Source: Mastigamoeba balamuthi
Taxonomy: Eukaryota > Evosea > Mastigamoebida > Mastigamoebidae
Length of the DNA: 64,000 bases
Direction: 5' to 3'
NCBI GenBank assembly: GCA_902651635.1
Contig: CACRSC010000011.1
Coordinates: 844,098-908,097, forward strand
The notes beneath the pieces are model-generated. The model did not search any database. It was not told where the DNA came from and was given only the letters and a program-made list of their open reading frames with translations. Position numbers and translations under genes: made by a program. Below, one piece after another: positions 10,840 through 23,377 of this stretch (the stretch's first letter is position 1; the number at the start of each line of letters is the position of its first letter).

Positions 10840-12348
10840 ATGCGCCCTGTGAGCGCGCGGTGCCTGTCGGGCCTCGTCCCCTCGCTTCTGACGCTCGCCT
10901 TCTACTCGTGGTCCACGTGGGTCACCGTCGGCGGCATCCTGCTGCCCTCGTTCGAGTCCTCGTGCCCCGCCCGCTCGGCCGCGCCCTCGGACGCGCCCCC
11001 CGACTCGTCCGAAAACGGAATACTCGGTGACACCGAGGACTGGGGCCGCTGCGCCGGGGCCGTCGTCCAGACCGGCGCCTACGCCCTCGTGTGGACGCTC
11101 GGCCTGCTCTGCTTCCTGCGCTGCGCCCTCACCGACACCAACTCGCGCAGGGCACGCGCCCGCTTCTCTCTCTCGCTTCTCCGCCCGCGTCTGCGCTTCC
11201 GCTTCGGTTCTGCCTCGGCGCTCGCAGGGGCACCGTGGGGGGTCGTGGGGGTTGGGGGCGTTGCGACGTTTTTCGGGCCGCTCGCGCACTTTTCTCTCGC
11301 CGGTTTTCCACCGTCGCTCCTGACGGGGACGCCGGGGAGACGCGACGAGCCGCTGCTGGGCCTGACGCGTGTGCGCGCGCGCGCGTCCGGCTGCCCACCC
11401 TCCCCCCTCGGCAAGCGCAGGACGTGGCGGAGCCGGGGGAGAGGTCGTGCCAGAGGTGTGGCGCCGCGAGGCCTGTGCGGTGCCACCACTGCAGCATCTG
11501 CAACAGGTGCACGCTCAAGATGGACCACCACTGTGCGCTGCTGCCTTCCGCCATCCCCTCGGCCCCGCCTGGCCAGGCCCGCGGCTCGCTGAGACGGGAG
11601 GGGGGGACACGCCAGGCCCGTGGGTTGGGAACTGCGTGGGGTTTTGGAACTACAAGTACTTTGTGCTGTTCCTGATCTACACGATGGCCCTCTGCGTCGT
11701 CACGCTGGGCATCTCGATGCCGCACTTCATCCACATGTTCACCAGCTGGGATGTGCGGGCCCCCCCCCGTGGGCCCGGTGGCCCTCCATCTCTGATTCTG
11801 CTCACGGGCACGCGTGCCAGCAGGCGTGGAGGCCGGACATGTACAACGTGATGGTGGCCGTGCAAGGACTCGGTGACTGGACTTCACACACTCCCCCTCC
11901 CCAAGGCGTCCATTCATGGCCGGACTGACCTTCCTGGCCAACGCAGTCGCGATCGTGTTCGGCCTTGCCGTGCTGACGCTGTTCTGTGGCCACGTGCACC
12001 TCATCGCCAGGAACCTCACGACCATCGAGCACTGTGTTGTGCGTCTGTGCCCCCCCCCGCCTGACGCTCCCGTGACACCCGCGACGCGAAACACAGAAGG
12101 TGGACATGCCGAGCTGGAAGAACCCCTTTGACTTGGGGACCAGGAGGAACCTGATCCAGGTCTTTGGCTCGAACCCCATCTTGTGGTGGCTGCCTGTGCA
12201 GTCGTGGCCAGGCAATGGCAGGACGTTCCCGACGAACCTCGTCTCGGGGTCGGACGAGGAGAACGGCGCTGGCGCTGCGCCCCGCCCGATGGGCGTCGTT
12301 CTACCCTCGCCGTCTCCGTCGTCGTCGAGTTCAGAGTCGGAGTCATAG
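10840..12348 (+). CDS. DHHC-type protein S-acyltransferase (palmitoyltransferase)
   Basis: Six exons (10840-11151, 11421-11532, 11616-11752, 11821-11872, 11947-12035, 12097-12348) give about 317 residues. Two N-terminal membrane helices precede a Cys-rich domain (CQRCGAARPVRCHHCSICNRC) whose DHHC active site is split by an intron and continues as PWVGNCVG. Two further helices follow, then the conserved NLTTIE and the family's juxtamembrane end. The enzyme palmitoylates cytosolic cysteines of membrane-associated proteins, typically at Golgi or endosomes. Intron 1 begins GCACGC with no in-frame GT alternative, identical to one LIS1 intron. The exact borders of exons 4 and 5 are the least certain part of the model. 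The C-terminus is Ser-rich. Confidence 0.9.
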
Positions 12349-12585
12349 ATGTGATTATTAAGGGGTGTATTTCCCTGCTCTACACAATACACCGGTCGAA
12401 CGAGGTTGCAGCAATCGGTCCAGGTCAGCGAGCGGTAACCCACCGGCTAGTCCATCCCTGTGGCATGGACTCCTGAGCCAAGTCAAACAACACAGAGACA
12501 TGCGAACGCTGTAGGAGAGAAACAGCACCTCCACGAGACGCGTTCATTACAATGTGTCGTGGTAGTGCTTGGATGTTGTCTCTGC

Positions 12586-13919
12586 TCAGGGAGCTGCAGA
12601 GAGGACTGCCAGCAGAGGCAGAATTGGACTCACACGGAGGAGCGTCCCTGAGCTGCCGAAGATGATTTCTCCGTCATCGGACACCACAGACACTACATGC
12701 GGTGCAGACGACTTGGTGTTCTTCCCTTCCGACTGGATTATCTTGCTGGACGACACGGTTGTCTTCCCGTCCTCGGATTGGTCTTTGTTGTCGGACGGCA
12801 CGGCAGACGAGGTTTCGTAGTCTCCCAATGTGTGCCTCTTGATGAAAGGCCAGTAGGCCCCCTGCAGCAGCGTCCCATCAAGCTGCGCTCCGGCGTTAGC
12901 TCGCGTCTTGGTTCAGGTACTCATGGGGCGTACTGAGTGCGTCCCGCCAGTGACGGTGCACAGGACCACCTCGCGAGAGCCCGAGCAGGTGGCGGACGCG
13001 CACGACATCGTATCCTTCTGGTACGAGACTGTGGTCGCGGTGCTGTCGCAGCTGTCGTGCGTTGCCCAGTACTTGAAGGACTCGCTGGCGCTGCGGGTGG
13101 CAGAGCCCGTCGCGCTGAACAGGTGCCCGTCGTAGTAGATCGTTGTGTCTGAGGTCCCGTGCAGGTGCATCAGGTTGACCGGCTTGTTCGAGGTGCACGT
13201 GTAGTAGACAGTGCCGGTCGTGGACTTGTCGCCCAGCAGCCCCGAGCACGCCACTGCGCCCCCAGCCACAGACACGAGGTTAGTCTCGGTGCCCCTGCTG
13301 GGTCGACTTCAGTACCGAATGCGGAGAAGATGCCGGTTGTCTCTGCGGCCAGGCGGTGCACCATGAACGCCCCCAGCGAGAATCCGACCGTCGCCACACG
13401 GGCCTTGTCGACGCACCCCGTGGCGATCAGGCTGGTCACCACGGTCGAGATGAACGCGGTGTCCTTGCTCTTGCTCGTCATGGCTTCGCCCCCGATTATC
13501 CCTGCGTTCCACGTCTGTAGGGTGTGGGGGCGGCCCCCATTAGCGGGTAAGCGTGTTACTGCTCCCTGGACCCCGGACAGGCAACAACTTTTTGGTGGGG
13601 GCAAGTGGGGGGAAAGAAGGGGTGGGCCGCTTACACTCTGGTAGCCCTCGGGGGCGACGATGATGTAGCCGTCAGAGTTGGCCTTGGACAGAAACGACGA
13701 CTTCATGGCCTCGGGCGTGCCTCCCCAGTAGTGCAGAGCGACGATCATTGGGGCGTTGGACGTGGCTGCGCTGGTGGGGATGTAGACCAGCGACCTCCGC
13801 GAGGTGCCGTTGGCGTAGTAGTCGAACCAGGTGCCGCGCTGCAACGAGCACGTGGCCGCCGTGGCCCGCAGCGCGAACATCGACGCGAGGAGGGCGCAGA
13901 TGAACGAGGCCGCCATCAT
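12586..13919 (-). CDS. Secreted PHB-depolymerase/feruloyl-esterase-like hydrolase, probable GPI anchor
   Basis: Four exons (13919-13635, 13514-13316, 13253-12934, 12882-12586) give 366 residues. A signal peptide starts at MMAASFIC; the gene lies on the strand opposite its neighbour DHHC. The alpha/beta-hydrolase signatures of the family are present: APMIVALHYWGG, EGYQSTWNAG, the nucleophile elbow GFSLGA, an aspartate in HGTSD and a histidine in GGTHS. This is a complete Ser-Asp-His set. The C-terminal tail is Ser/Lys-rich and ends in a hydrophobic stretch (LLRVSPILPLLAVLSAAP) after GSSG, the layout of a GPI attachment signal. The natural substrate is unknown; bacterial relatives cleave polyhydroxybutyrate or feruloyl esters. 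Three introns with CTAAC branch sites argue against bacterial contamination. Confidence 0.85.
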
Positions 13920-14129
13920 CTTCTGTCTCTCACAACGACGGGCTGTTAGACACTGGACCTTCCGTGCACCTCGGGTTGACCTCGCTCAGTAGCGTGCACA
14001 ACGCCGTTAGAGGGCCGCATTCAGTAAACAAACGTGTGCCGAGCAAGAGAGAGGTATCTTTCCGTTGTAGGCAGGACAGTCAGATGTGCTTTATTAGCAG
14101 TGTTTGGTGGGAGGTGAAGGCGGTGGCCG

Positions 14130-16412
14130 TCACTGGACGAGGTGCGAGCGCTCCTCCTCCGACCTGAGCAGCTTGCGCCTCTGCCAGAAGATGAACCCCA
14201 CAACGGCCCCGGCCACGGCGACCACGGTGAGCACGCTGAGAGTCACAGCGAGCGCCACGCCGCGCCTCCTGGACCTCCCCGAGTCCGACGCTATCTCTTG
14301 GCTGGGCGAGAACGACCCCGGCTCAGAAGACGACGACACTTGAGAGGAGGAGGGCCTCGCCCCAGACCCCGAGCCGCTGGACGGCGCGGACCCAGAGCCC
14401 CGAGACGAGGCGGACGACGAGACCAACCTCTCTTCAGAGGACGACGTCCTGGCCGGCGACGGCGACGACGACGACAGCGTCGAGGACGACGAGGAGGGGC
14501 AGTCGTCAGTGTCCAGGCCGCAGGCGCCGTGGCACCACGCGCAGCCGGGCTGGGCCGCGCACTGGTCCTGCGTCGCCTGCTGCCTGCAGACGGCGGCCCT
14601 GTCGGTGCACTTGCCGTCGCGCCAGATGCAGTGGTTGGGCGAGCTCTCGCAGTCGCCCTGCGCGCTGAGCGTCGCGCAGGCGGGGCACCTCGAGCGGGCC
14701 CAGCAGTACTGGCCGCACCAGTCGCAGCTGCTGTTGGCCAGCGCGCACTGGGCCCTGGCCTGCAGGCCGCTGCACCGCGCGTAGGGGAAGACGACGTAGG
14801 CCCTGTCCTGCGGCTGGCTGTCGCAGCCCGTGCCGCTGTGGCAGTAGTTCTCGCCGACGACGATGTCGGCGACGCCGTCGCCGTTGAGGTCGCTGCCGCC
14901 GCTGGCCGACATCCACCCGGACGAGGCCGCCGTCTGGACCCACAGCACGCCGTCTGCGTCGAGCGGGAGCACCCGCGGCCACGCGCCCCTGCGGCCCAGG
15001 ACGACCTTGGCGCCGCCCCTGTTCCACGACTGCGACGAGCAGTAGAGCACGCTGCAGCTCCACCCCAGCACGACGTCGTCGACGCCGTCGGCGTTGACGT
15101 CGCCGGCGCGCGCGATGGGCACCTCGGGGCTGGGCGACCGGCAGTAGCAGCCCGCGGGCAGCCCCTCGCGCGCGATGGCCGTCGTCGCGTTGTCGGTGGT
15201 GAAGTCGACGCTGCGGCCGGCGGCGGGCCACTGCCTGCGGCCCATGACGACGTAGTGGTTGTGGGGCGAGGGCGAGCGGTAGACCGAGACGCCGATGTCC
15301 GCCAGGCCGTCGCCGTTGACGTCGCCGACGACGTTGGCGTCGAAGCTGGCGACGTGGTCCGAGGACCCCGTCGGCCACGGGTGGCCGATGGTGGCGTAGC
15401 CCAGCGCCTCCTCCTTGCCGGCCGCCAGCTCCGCGGGCCACGCCGCCGGCGCCCTGCGGCCCCACACGACGTAGAACGTCGCCGAGTAGGTGCCCAGCAC
15501 CAGGTCGTCGATGCCGTCGCCGTTGACGTCCCCGCCGCCGCCGACCGTGTGCCCCAGCTCCTGTCTGCACGTGCTCTGCGGCAGCTGCATCACCAGCCCC
15601 CGCAGGTCCTTGACGTTCTGCACAGCCCGAAATCAGGAATCGATATGGGAGGGGGAGGGGCTCCGGCGCGGGAGAGGGCCGCGCACAGCGCTGCTGGGCC
15701 AGGGGCCCGTCATGCCGAAGACGACCGTGACGCGGCACTGCTCGTCGCTGCGCGCGCCGACGGCGAGGTCCGCGAGGCCGTCGCCGTTGATGTCGCCGAC
15801 GACTGCGACCCTGCGGCCCCAGAGCGACGGCGCGCCTGCGGCCGAGGACTCGAGGACGGCGACGCCGCTGGCCTGCCCGAGGCTGAGGTCCAGCGTCGTG
15901 GGCCACCTGCCGCGCGGGCGGCCGAAGACCACGTAGGCCCTGCCGTCGGCACTGCCCGCGTCCTGCGCGCCGATGACGAAGTCGGCCACGCCGTCGCCGT
16001 TGAGGTCGCCGCGGCCCGAGACGCTGCAGCCCGTCGAGTCCTCGGCCTCGGCGCGGTTGTAGAGCGTCACGTCGGGGTGGGCCACGTCGCGGGCCCACGG
16101 GCCCTGGCGCCCGAAGTGCAGGTAGACCAGCCCGGCCACGCGCGGCGCCGTCACGACGTAGTCGCCGAGGCCGTCGCCGTCGACGTCCCCGACGCTGGCG
16201 ACGACCGACGCGTACTGCGAGGCCCGCGAGAGCTTCGACGACGTCGTGTAGTCGGGCAGCACGTGCGACCCCGTGCGGCCGTCCAGCCCGCTCTCGCCGT
16301 TGAGCGGGCTCGGCCACGTGCCCCACGAGGTGGCAGAGGTGGCAGAGGTGGCAGCGGCTGCGGGCGCTGCGAGGAGGAGCGCCAGCGGCCAGAAGAGTTG
16401 CTGTCCTCTCAT
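14130..16412 (-). CDS. Integrin-alpha-like FG-GAP repeat membrane protein
   Basis: Two exons (16412-15687, 15617-14130) give 737 residues. A signal peptide is followed by FG-GAP repeats, each with a calcium-binding D-x-D/N-x-D-G loop such as GDVDGDGLGDYVV, GDLNGDGVADFVIG, GDINGDGLADLAVG and GDVNGDGIDDLVLG. About seven are visible, as expected for a beta-propeller. Cys-rich modules of PSI type follow (CDWCGQYC... CAWCHGACG). Then come a Ser-rich stalk and one transmembrane helix with a short basic tail. Propellers of this kind mediate adhesion in integrin alpha chains; no MIDAS beta partner or KxGFFKR tail is present here. It is probably a surface adhesin. Confidence 0.88.
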
Positions 16413-17127
16413 CGGGTGTGAGTGTGTGTGGGGTTTTGGAGAATGAGAGGCAAGCGGAAACTAAATTATTGAGGTGAACAGACCGAGGGGGGACCCGTTC
16501 TCAACCCGCAGCAGGTTTCTGCAGAGCTTCGCACGAACATCAGCGGTCATCGCCCCTTCATCTGCGAAAACCGGAGGAAAGCGTTGGAAATTCGCCAAGA
16601 AGTTGAGAAAGCTAGCGGGATCGGAGCGAGCTTTTCCTGGCTCGTGACGTAACCTGATTCTGAGCCAGAGACCGGTGGACAACGGCCGACGTCGGACTTC
16701 CTGGCCGCCCCGGCGTCGGTTGAGGCGCTCACGGGCCAACCGGTGCCAGCCCTGGCGATTCCAAAACCGCGTGCTTGTGATTTGCGCTGATTCTGGACAA
16801 TTTCGTTTGCCCCAACCGGCTACGAGTTGCTGCCCACCCCCCCCCCCCACAATCCGGGGGGGGTGTGGGATGGGGATGTCCCACCAGCCCTTTCTCGAGG
16901 AGCAAGCAAGGCCCCTCCAACACAACGCAGGCTGTGCGCGGAGCAAGTGCTCTACTCACTAAGGCTGCATTTGGTCATCTTTGTTGCGGTTGGTTACCTG
17001 AAGAAAAAAAGCACAAAGGTGTTTATCGACGGGTGTGTGTCGGTGTGTGCAATGCGTAGCGTGGTTGGGTGGAGGGGGGCGCGTGGCGCTTTTTGTCCAG
17101 CGCTTGCCGGGTATGGAGTGGGTGTCG
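16413..17127. other. Intergenic region, no gene recognised
   Basis: This stretch between two minus-strand genes holds no supported coding sequence. It contains a C-run and facing G-run near 16840-16870 able to form a local hairpin, and a poly-A tract near 17005. I looked for tRNA and other small RNA boxes and saw none that fold convincingly. It likely contains the FG-GAP gene's promoter and the 3' end of the RhoGEF transcript. Confidence 0.4.
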
Positions 17128-20100
17128 TCACAACCGGGACTTGACGTCGTTGATGGCGGTGAGCCACTCCTGCTTCTCCGCCTGCGTCTCGGCCGCCACG
17201 ATGAAGATGCGGAACGGCGTCACAATCTCCCACGTGACCTGCGCCTGCGGCTGGTTCGCCTGCTGCGCTGCCGCAGCCGCGCCCTCGGGCTCGCGCGGCG
17301 TGCAGAGGCTGATGCTGATGCTGGCCCACCCCTTCTGCTTGGCCCTGCGCTCCGCCCCCGACGGCTGCGCCGCGTAGAAGAGCGTCGTGCGCGTCAGCAC
17401 GAACACGTACCGTCGCCAGTCGCGCGCCAGCACGCCCTTGCGCCGCAGCAGCACGCCCATCATCTTGATCTCCGACGGCAGCGCCGGGGGGCTCAGCTCG
17501 CGGGCCTGCGTCTCGCAGGCCTGCGCCGTGTGCTGCGAGGGCAGCGGCTTGGCCCTGTCCGACTGCGCGTACTTGGCCTTGATGTACTCGACGCGCAGCG
17601 CCTGCGGGGCGTTGGCCGCGGGCCGCTTCATGCCCGCCACGTAGCCCTCGAGCAGCGCGTTGGCCCGCGCGTTGCCGCGGCGCACGGCCGTCTCGAGCGC
17701 TGCGGGCGGCGTCGTGCGGGCGATAGAGCGGATGGCCGGGATGTCGGAGCTCTTGTCGGGGAAGGCGACCTTGTGCGCGTTGGCGCAGTCGGTGCAGAGG
17801 AACACGCCGGCCCACAGCGACACGTACATGATCGCCGCGCCGCCCGCCGTGCAGTCGGCGCACGCGCGGTTGTCGGGCTGGCTCGTCAGCGACTCGACAA
17901 TCGCCTCGCTGCTCTGCTCGCGCAGCCTCGCCTGCGCGGCGGCCGGCAGGAACGCCTCGCCCGGCGCCATCGAGTTGCGCACGTGCCAGACCCACTGCTG
18001 CATCTGCGCGGCGTCGGCGGCGGCGACCGTGTAGAGCCGCGACGCCGTGACGACGACGAAGCAGTGCGGACGCTCCGAGACGCGCAGCACGTGCGAGGTG
18101 ACGACGGGGAGGATCTTGAGGGGCTCGGGGTCGACGCTGACGACGTCGCGGACGCCCGTGAACACGTAGACCGTCGCCGCCTTGAGCACCATGTACCGCG
18201 GCACCCACTGCCCGCGCTTGTTGAGCAGCACGCTGCCCTCGTACTCGGCGCCCTCGACGTCGACGACCTCCTCCTGCTGCTCGTCCTGCAGCGCCTCGGC
18301 CGGCGCCAGCGGCTCCGCGTGCTTGTGCGCGTCGGCCGGCAGCGGCGACGACGAGGCGCGCATGGCGGCCGGCGAGGTCGTGTTGCCGGTGCTGACGACG
18401 AGGCGCTGGCGGTGCTTCTGCAGCACGCTGCTGGCGCTCTCGTCGATGTCCGACATCCACGCGGTCTTCTCCTCGGCGTTGATGCACGACAGCACCAGCG
18501 AGCGCGCCCCGGGCACGCGCAGCAGGAACGCGTGGTACAGCCCCTTCTTCTCGTCGTCGGGCATGTCGAACACGCCCGCCCCCTGCAGCGACACCAGCCT
18601 CTCGAACTTGTACTTGGCGTTTGCGGAGAGCACTGCAACGCAGTCGGCGTGTCAGAGGCAACGGCGGTGCTGCTGGGGAGGGGAGGGGGCAGGACGGACG
18701 GTCTTCGAGGGAACCGAGGGACAGGGGGCGCTTGCTGCCGCGCTTCCAGCGGATGGTGATGCCGTGCTCGACCTTGGGCCGCGAGAGCACCATCGCGTCG
18801 TTGAAGAGGAAGCACACGTGGCTCTGCAAGCAGCTCTTCTCGTCGAGCTCCAGCAGCACGCCCTGCCTCACGAACCTCCTGTGCGGCATCGGCAGGTTCT
18901 GCGCAGAGGGAGCGTAGTGTCAGCTTGCAGGGCTGGGGTGCAGGGCGCGCGGACCTCTGTCATGCCGACGAGCTTCTTCTGGACGCTGAGGACCTGGTTG
19001 AGGTTCTCGGCCTCGCGCTTCTTCTCGTTCACGTAGCCGGCGACGGACTTCATCTCCTTGAGCGCCTCTGAGAGCTCCTTGTAGTCGGGGTGCGACTCGG
19101 GCGTGAACCTCGCGAGGTCCTGGAGCAGCAGGACGTCTGCAGAGCATCAAGTTCCATTAGCATATGCGATCTCGGGTAAGCGTCGTCGCAGCGTACATCG
19201 CGGGATCCGCTGGATGGGCATGATCAGGAAGCTGTTGATCTCAAGCCCGTTGCACTCGGCGCTGCGGCGCATCTTCTCGAGGTGCTGGGCAAAGTTCTTG
19301 TTCGACTCGACCGCCTCCTGCACAGCCGCGAACGACGTCGGGTAGTTGTTCACTGCGTGGCCGCAGAACACCTGTCAGCCAGCGCACGCGACGGGAGAGA
19401 GACAGCGCAGGCCCCTACCGTAGACAGTGTAGACCTTGAGGAACTTGACGACCTGGCTGAAGATGTCGCCGAGCTTCTGGTCCGAGTTGTCCCAGTCCTT
19501 CATGCGCTCGTTGATCTTCTTGAGCAGCAGCTGGTTGTACTTGAGGATGATCTGCAGGTTGCTGAAGATGCGGCGCTGCAGCTGGTCGTTGAGCATCTGC
19601 GCCGCCGGCTTCTGGAACACCTCTGCGATCAGCTCCAGCGACTCGACGTACGACTGCTCCGACTTGTGGATCTCGTGCGCCACCTCGTTGCGCAGCGCCA
19701 GCTTCTTCTCCTCCTCGACCTTGCGCTCGTGCTCGCGCCTCTTGCGCCAGCACCTCAGCTTCACGAGCAGCTGCAGCGTGATCACGCGGCTCCTCTTCGG
19801 CGCCTCCACCAAGAGGTCCACCCTCCCGCACTTTTGCAGAGCCTCCACTGCACCCGCACGCAAGACAGTCAGCAAATCCCAGCAGTGCGGGCGGTCTTCA
19901 CTCGGCTCGGGAAGCGCACCGCTCGAAGTGAAGTTCTTGCGCGCGGTGTTGATGCGGATGAGGTGCTGCGACACGGCCACGGCGTGCTGCAGCGCAGCGA
20001 TCTTCTTGGCGCTCTGCAGGCGGTCGTCGTCGGGGTGGTCCGAGTCGATTTCGAGCTCGATGCTGCCGCTGCCGCTGCGCCTCAGCAGCTCCGCGCTGGC

Positions 20101-23100
20101 CCTGCGGTCCTTGAACGGCATCTCGCCCCTGAACAGCATGTTGAACAGCGGTATCGTCGAGCTGCTCCGCCTCGTCTTGGTCGCCGGCGGCGTCAGGCTG
20201 ATCGACAGCCGCCCCGGGGTCGGCGACCCGCTCGGCGTCGACACCGAAGACGACTCGTCCGACGTCCGCAGGGCGCTCAGCGGCGGCGAGGCGCTCCCGG
20301 GGGCCATCGGCGAAAGCGGCGACGGTGACAGCGCTGGCGACACGGCCTTCTCCCTGTCGGGTATGAGCTCCGTAGCCGACTGGGAGACCACCAGGTGCGG
20401 GCGCTCCGCCTCGGGCCGCGTGTACTCTGCCTCGTTGACGACGACAGGTTCCTGCACGATTGTAGGCGGCGTGGCGGGGTCCTTGGCCATATTGGCGACC
20501 TGCAGCTCGTAGACGACTGCGATGTCCGCGGGGCACGGCGGCCTCGACGATTTGTCGTGCTTGTGTGTGTGTCGCTTGCTCTTGCGCTCCTTGGTGTCGC
20601 TCTCGCCCTTGTAATCCTTCTCCGGGCGCTCTGCCTTTGCCTTCTCCTGCTCCAGCAGGTTGTGCACCGACAGCGCCTTCTCGCTGCGCGACTTCTTCAG
20701 CGACCCCGTGCTCTTGCGGTGCGAGCGCTCCTTCTTCGAGACGCTAACGGGCGCCGGCTCGGTCACGACTGCCGGGCTCTCGGGTGCAACCTGAGCGGGC
20801 TGGCCGGTGAGCTGCTGCTTCTCTTCCTCGCGCTTCTTGCGCAGCGCGCGCTCTGCCTCGCGCTGGGCCTGAATACGGCGCGCTTGCTCGGCCTCACGCT
20901 CAGCCTGCTGTCGCAAGTACTGCTCCTCCTCCTCCTGCTGCAAACGCCGCTCCCTTTCCTCCTCCGTCTCGGTCTCGGGGTGGGCGTGTGCCTCGGGGGC
21001 AGGATGCTGCTCAGCCTTCGCCTGAGACACTTCTGCCGGGGCTGCAGCGCACTCCTTCCGAGCCTCTGCGCAGGGCTCTGCAACAGGCTCCTGAGGGGTG
21101 GCGGCGGCAACAGGCTCGGGCACAGCGACGGCAACAGGAGCGGGGGCATTGCTGGTCTCAGTGGGGGCAGGCTGCGCCTTGATTCGCGCCTCCTCGGGGG
21201 CGGGCTTTTCCTTCGGCTCCTGTGCCTCGGCCTCGGCCTTTGCCATGCGTTCCTGCTCCTCGGCAGCTCTCCGAGCTTGCTCGGCTTTCTCCTTGTGCTC
21301 TCGGTCAGCTTCGAGTTGAAGTCTCTGCTCCTCTGCTACCTTCTCGTCGCTGATTCGCTTCGCCTGGGCTGCGGCTGCCTCGTCCGCCTCGCGTGCCTTC
21401 CGCTCATCCGCCACCTTCTGTTCCTGGGCTTTGCTTGCAGCCTCCGAGTCCCCGGCCTCGGCCTCGGGTGCCTTCTCTTTGGGTGCCTGCTCTGTCGTCT
21501 GTAGCTGAGCAGGTAGCGCTTCGGGTGCCGCGGCAGTAACAGCCATTGCATCGGGTTGCTGCTCCTGACGGGGCACGGCATCTTCTGAAGCCTGCTGCGG
21601 CTCCTTTGCCTCTGCCTTTGTCGTGAGTTCTGGCTGTACGACAGAAATCTGGGAGTGCTGTGGCTCTGGCTGCGGCTGCGGCTGTGGCGTCTGTTGCTGC
21701 GGTTGCTCCTGCTGCGCTTGAGGCTGTGGTTGTGGCTGCGGCTGCTGCGGCTGCTCCTGCTGTGATTGCGGCTGCAACGGCTGCGGCTGCGGCTGCTGTA
21801 CCTCGGGGACCGCAGTTTCCCTGGGGCTCTTGGACTTGTCGCGTGACTTCTTGTGCCCCTCGCCATCCTTCTTCTTCTTCTTCTTCTCCTTGTGGTCTTC
21901 CGACCGTGGCGACCCCTCGTCGGTCGACTCGTCCTCCTTGCCGTGCTTCTTGTGCTTGTGCTTCTTCTCCGACCCGTCCGATGCCTTGTCCCTGTGCTTC
22001 CTGTGCTTCCGCGTCTCGCCATCCGAGCACGACGACGTGTCCTCCGTCGACTCTGCGCCGCTCAGGTCGCCCGTGTCCGCCCTGGGCGACAGCGGTATCG
22101 ACGACGACGACGCCAGCTGCGACTTGGCCGCGCCCTGGGCCTCCTGGGCCGCGCACTGCGCGTCGGCAGCCTGCACGACAATCTCGGGGACCCCCTTGCC
22201 CGCCGCTACTGCGACTGTCGTGCGCTGCAGCTTCGGCGACACGTCGAGCTCCTCGACGACCAGCGCCCCGGGCTTGGGCGACAGCGGCGCGCTCGACGGG
22301 CGCTCGTGCTGCACGCCGATCGCGGGCGCAAACGACGACGGTGCAGGCGGCGACATCACCTTGTCCTTCTCCTCCCTCTCCTTCTCCTTCTCCTTGTCCT
22401 TCTTGTCCTTGTCCTTGCTCTTGTCGTCGGCTAAGATCCTCGGGGAGGTGGGCCCCAGAATCTTGGGGGGCAGCTCCGGGGGCTCCAGCCTGTGCGCGTG
22501 CTTCTGCGGCGGCTGGGGCAGCTGCCGCATGGGGCGGGCTGCGGCCGGCGCCTTGGCCTCGGCCGCGGCGTGGTGCTGGTGCTTGCTGTGCGCGGGCGGG
22601 GCGGGGCGCGGAGGCGGCTCAGGCGCGCTGGGCGTCGCTGTGGCATTGGGGAATTTCTGCAGCAGGAAGAACACAAGGCCCATCGACTGCTTCAGGTTCC
22701 CCGTGGCAATCTCTGCAGCCGCAGCGTCAGTCCCGGGTCGCGGGGAAGAGGTGGGGGGTGCCTTGCGAGTTGAGGCCGACGACGGTGAAGCCGAGGGTGG
22801 TCTCGATGAAGTGGATGGCCACGTTGATGTTGTCGAGCTTCTGCGGCAGGAAGTGCGCGCGGCGCGTGTACCGCCCGACCACCTTGCCTGTCAGGATCTC
22901 GAGCAGGTTAATGAGCGCCACGCCGTCGGCGAAGCTGCGCGATCCCCCCGTCAGTAAATGCGGTACGGTCGCCCTGAGATTTTGACCCCACAGAGCGCCT
23001 GGGGGGATCCGCACTCGGACGACAGGTTGGTGATGCGCAGTGCTCTGCGGGCAAGCAGTGTGTTCATCCAATCAACAAACTGCCTGTCGGTGTCGGTGCG

Positions 23101-23377
23101 CGTCAGCAGCGTGCGCGGAAATGGCGCCCCCCCGCCGGAGCCCTCCGCGGGCCCCCAGCGAGGGAACCCGGGGAGATTGCACTCCGGGCGCCCCCCGGCG
23201 GCGTTCAAAAAAGATATTTTCCCACGGATCGATTCGAAATGTCCGCGCACGGGGCGCAAAGGAGCATTTCGCAACCGGGCACTTGCGCCGCAAGTGCAGC
23301 GACCGAGCGAGCAGCGGGCGAGGGCGAGGGTGCGGGCACAACGCGGGCGTACTTCTGTTGTATCGACTCCCAGTCCA
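17128..23377 (-). CDS. CH-RhoGEF(DH)-PH-PH-ArfGAP-PH multidomain protein
   Basis: Nine exons (23377-23339, 23079-23015, 22934-22762, 22712-19920, 19847-19419, 19352-19197, 19136-18955, 18898-18715, 18632-17128) sum exactly to 1841 residues. The domains in order are a calponin-homology domain (residues about 10-110; NLSSDFADGVALINLLEIL) and a long Lys/Glu/Gln/Pro-rich disordered middle. A DH domain (about 1075-1275; VAHEIHKSEQSYVESLE, YVNNYPTS, MPIQRIPRYVLLL) and a PH domain follow. Then come a second PH, an ArfGAP zinc finger (about 1595-1715; CADC...CTDC) and a C-terminal PH. It should activate Rho/Rac and inactivate Arf at actin-rich membranes. The arrangement recalls the Dictyostelium GxcDD type. 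Intron 3 uses a GC donor (GCACCC). The first exon is short and is the least certain. Confidence 0.9.

Noticed and set aside
11873-11946. Alternative DHHC exon including MAGLTFLANA
   Set aside because: That start would need a phase-2 donor that does not exist. The acceptor at 11946 matches the phase-1 donor and gives a normal fourth helix.
12906-12933. Introns of 21-27 nt in the esterase gene
   Set aside because: A 51-nt intron with a CTAAC branch site and CAG acceptor gives an equally good frame and a better protein end.
14142-16421. 759-residue plus-strand open frame
   Set aside because: It is the antisense shadow of the FG-GAP gene. It is Arg/Ala/Pro-rich with no motifs, while the minus strand encodes a signal peptide, calcium loops and a TM.
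16860-16975. Possible tRNA or structured RNA in the 16.4-17.1 kb gap
   Set aside because: No A/B boxes or cloverleaf can be drawn; the hairpin is only a C-run facing a G-run.
21650-21800. CRISPR-like or satellite repeat
   Set aside because: The repeating trinucleotides encode a Gln/Pro-rich stretch within the RhoGEF protein; there are no spacers.
21660-22985. Long plus-strand frames opposite the RhoGEF gene's low-complexity exon
   Set aside because: Ala/Pro/Arg-rich translations with no domains. The opposite strand phases exactly into CH and DH domains.
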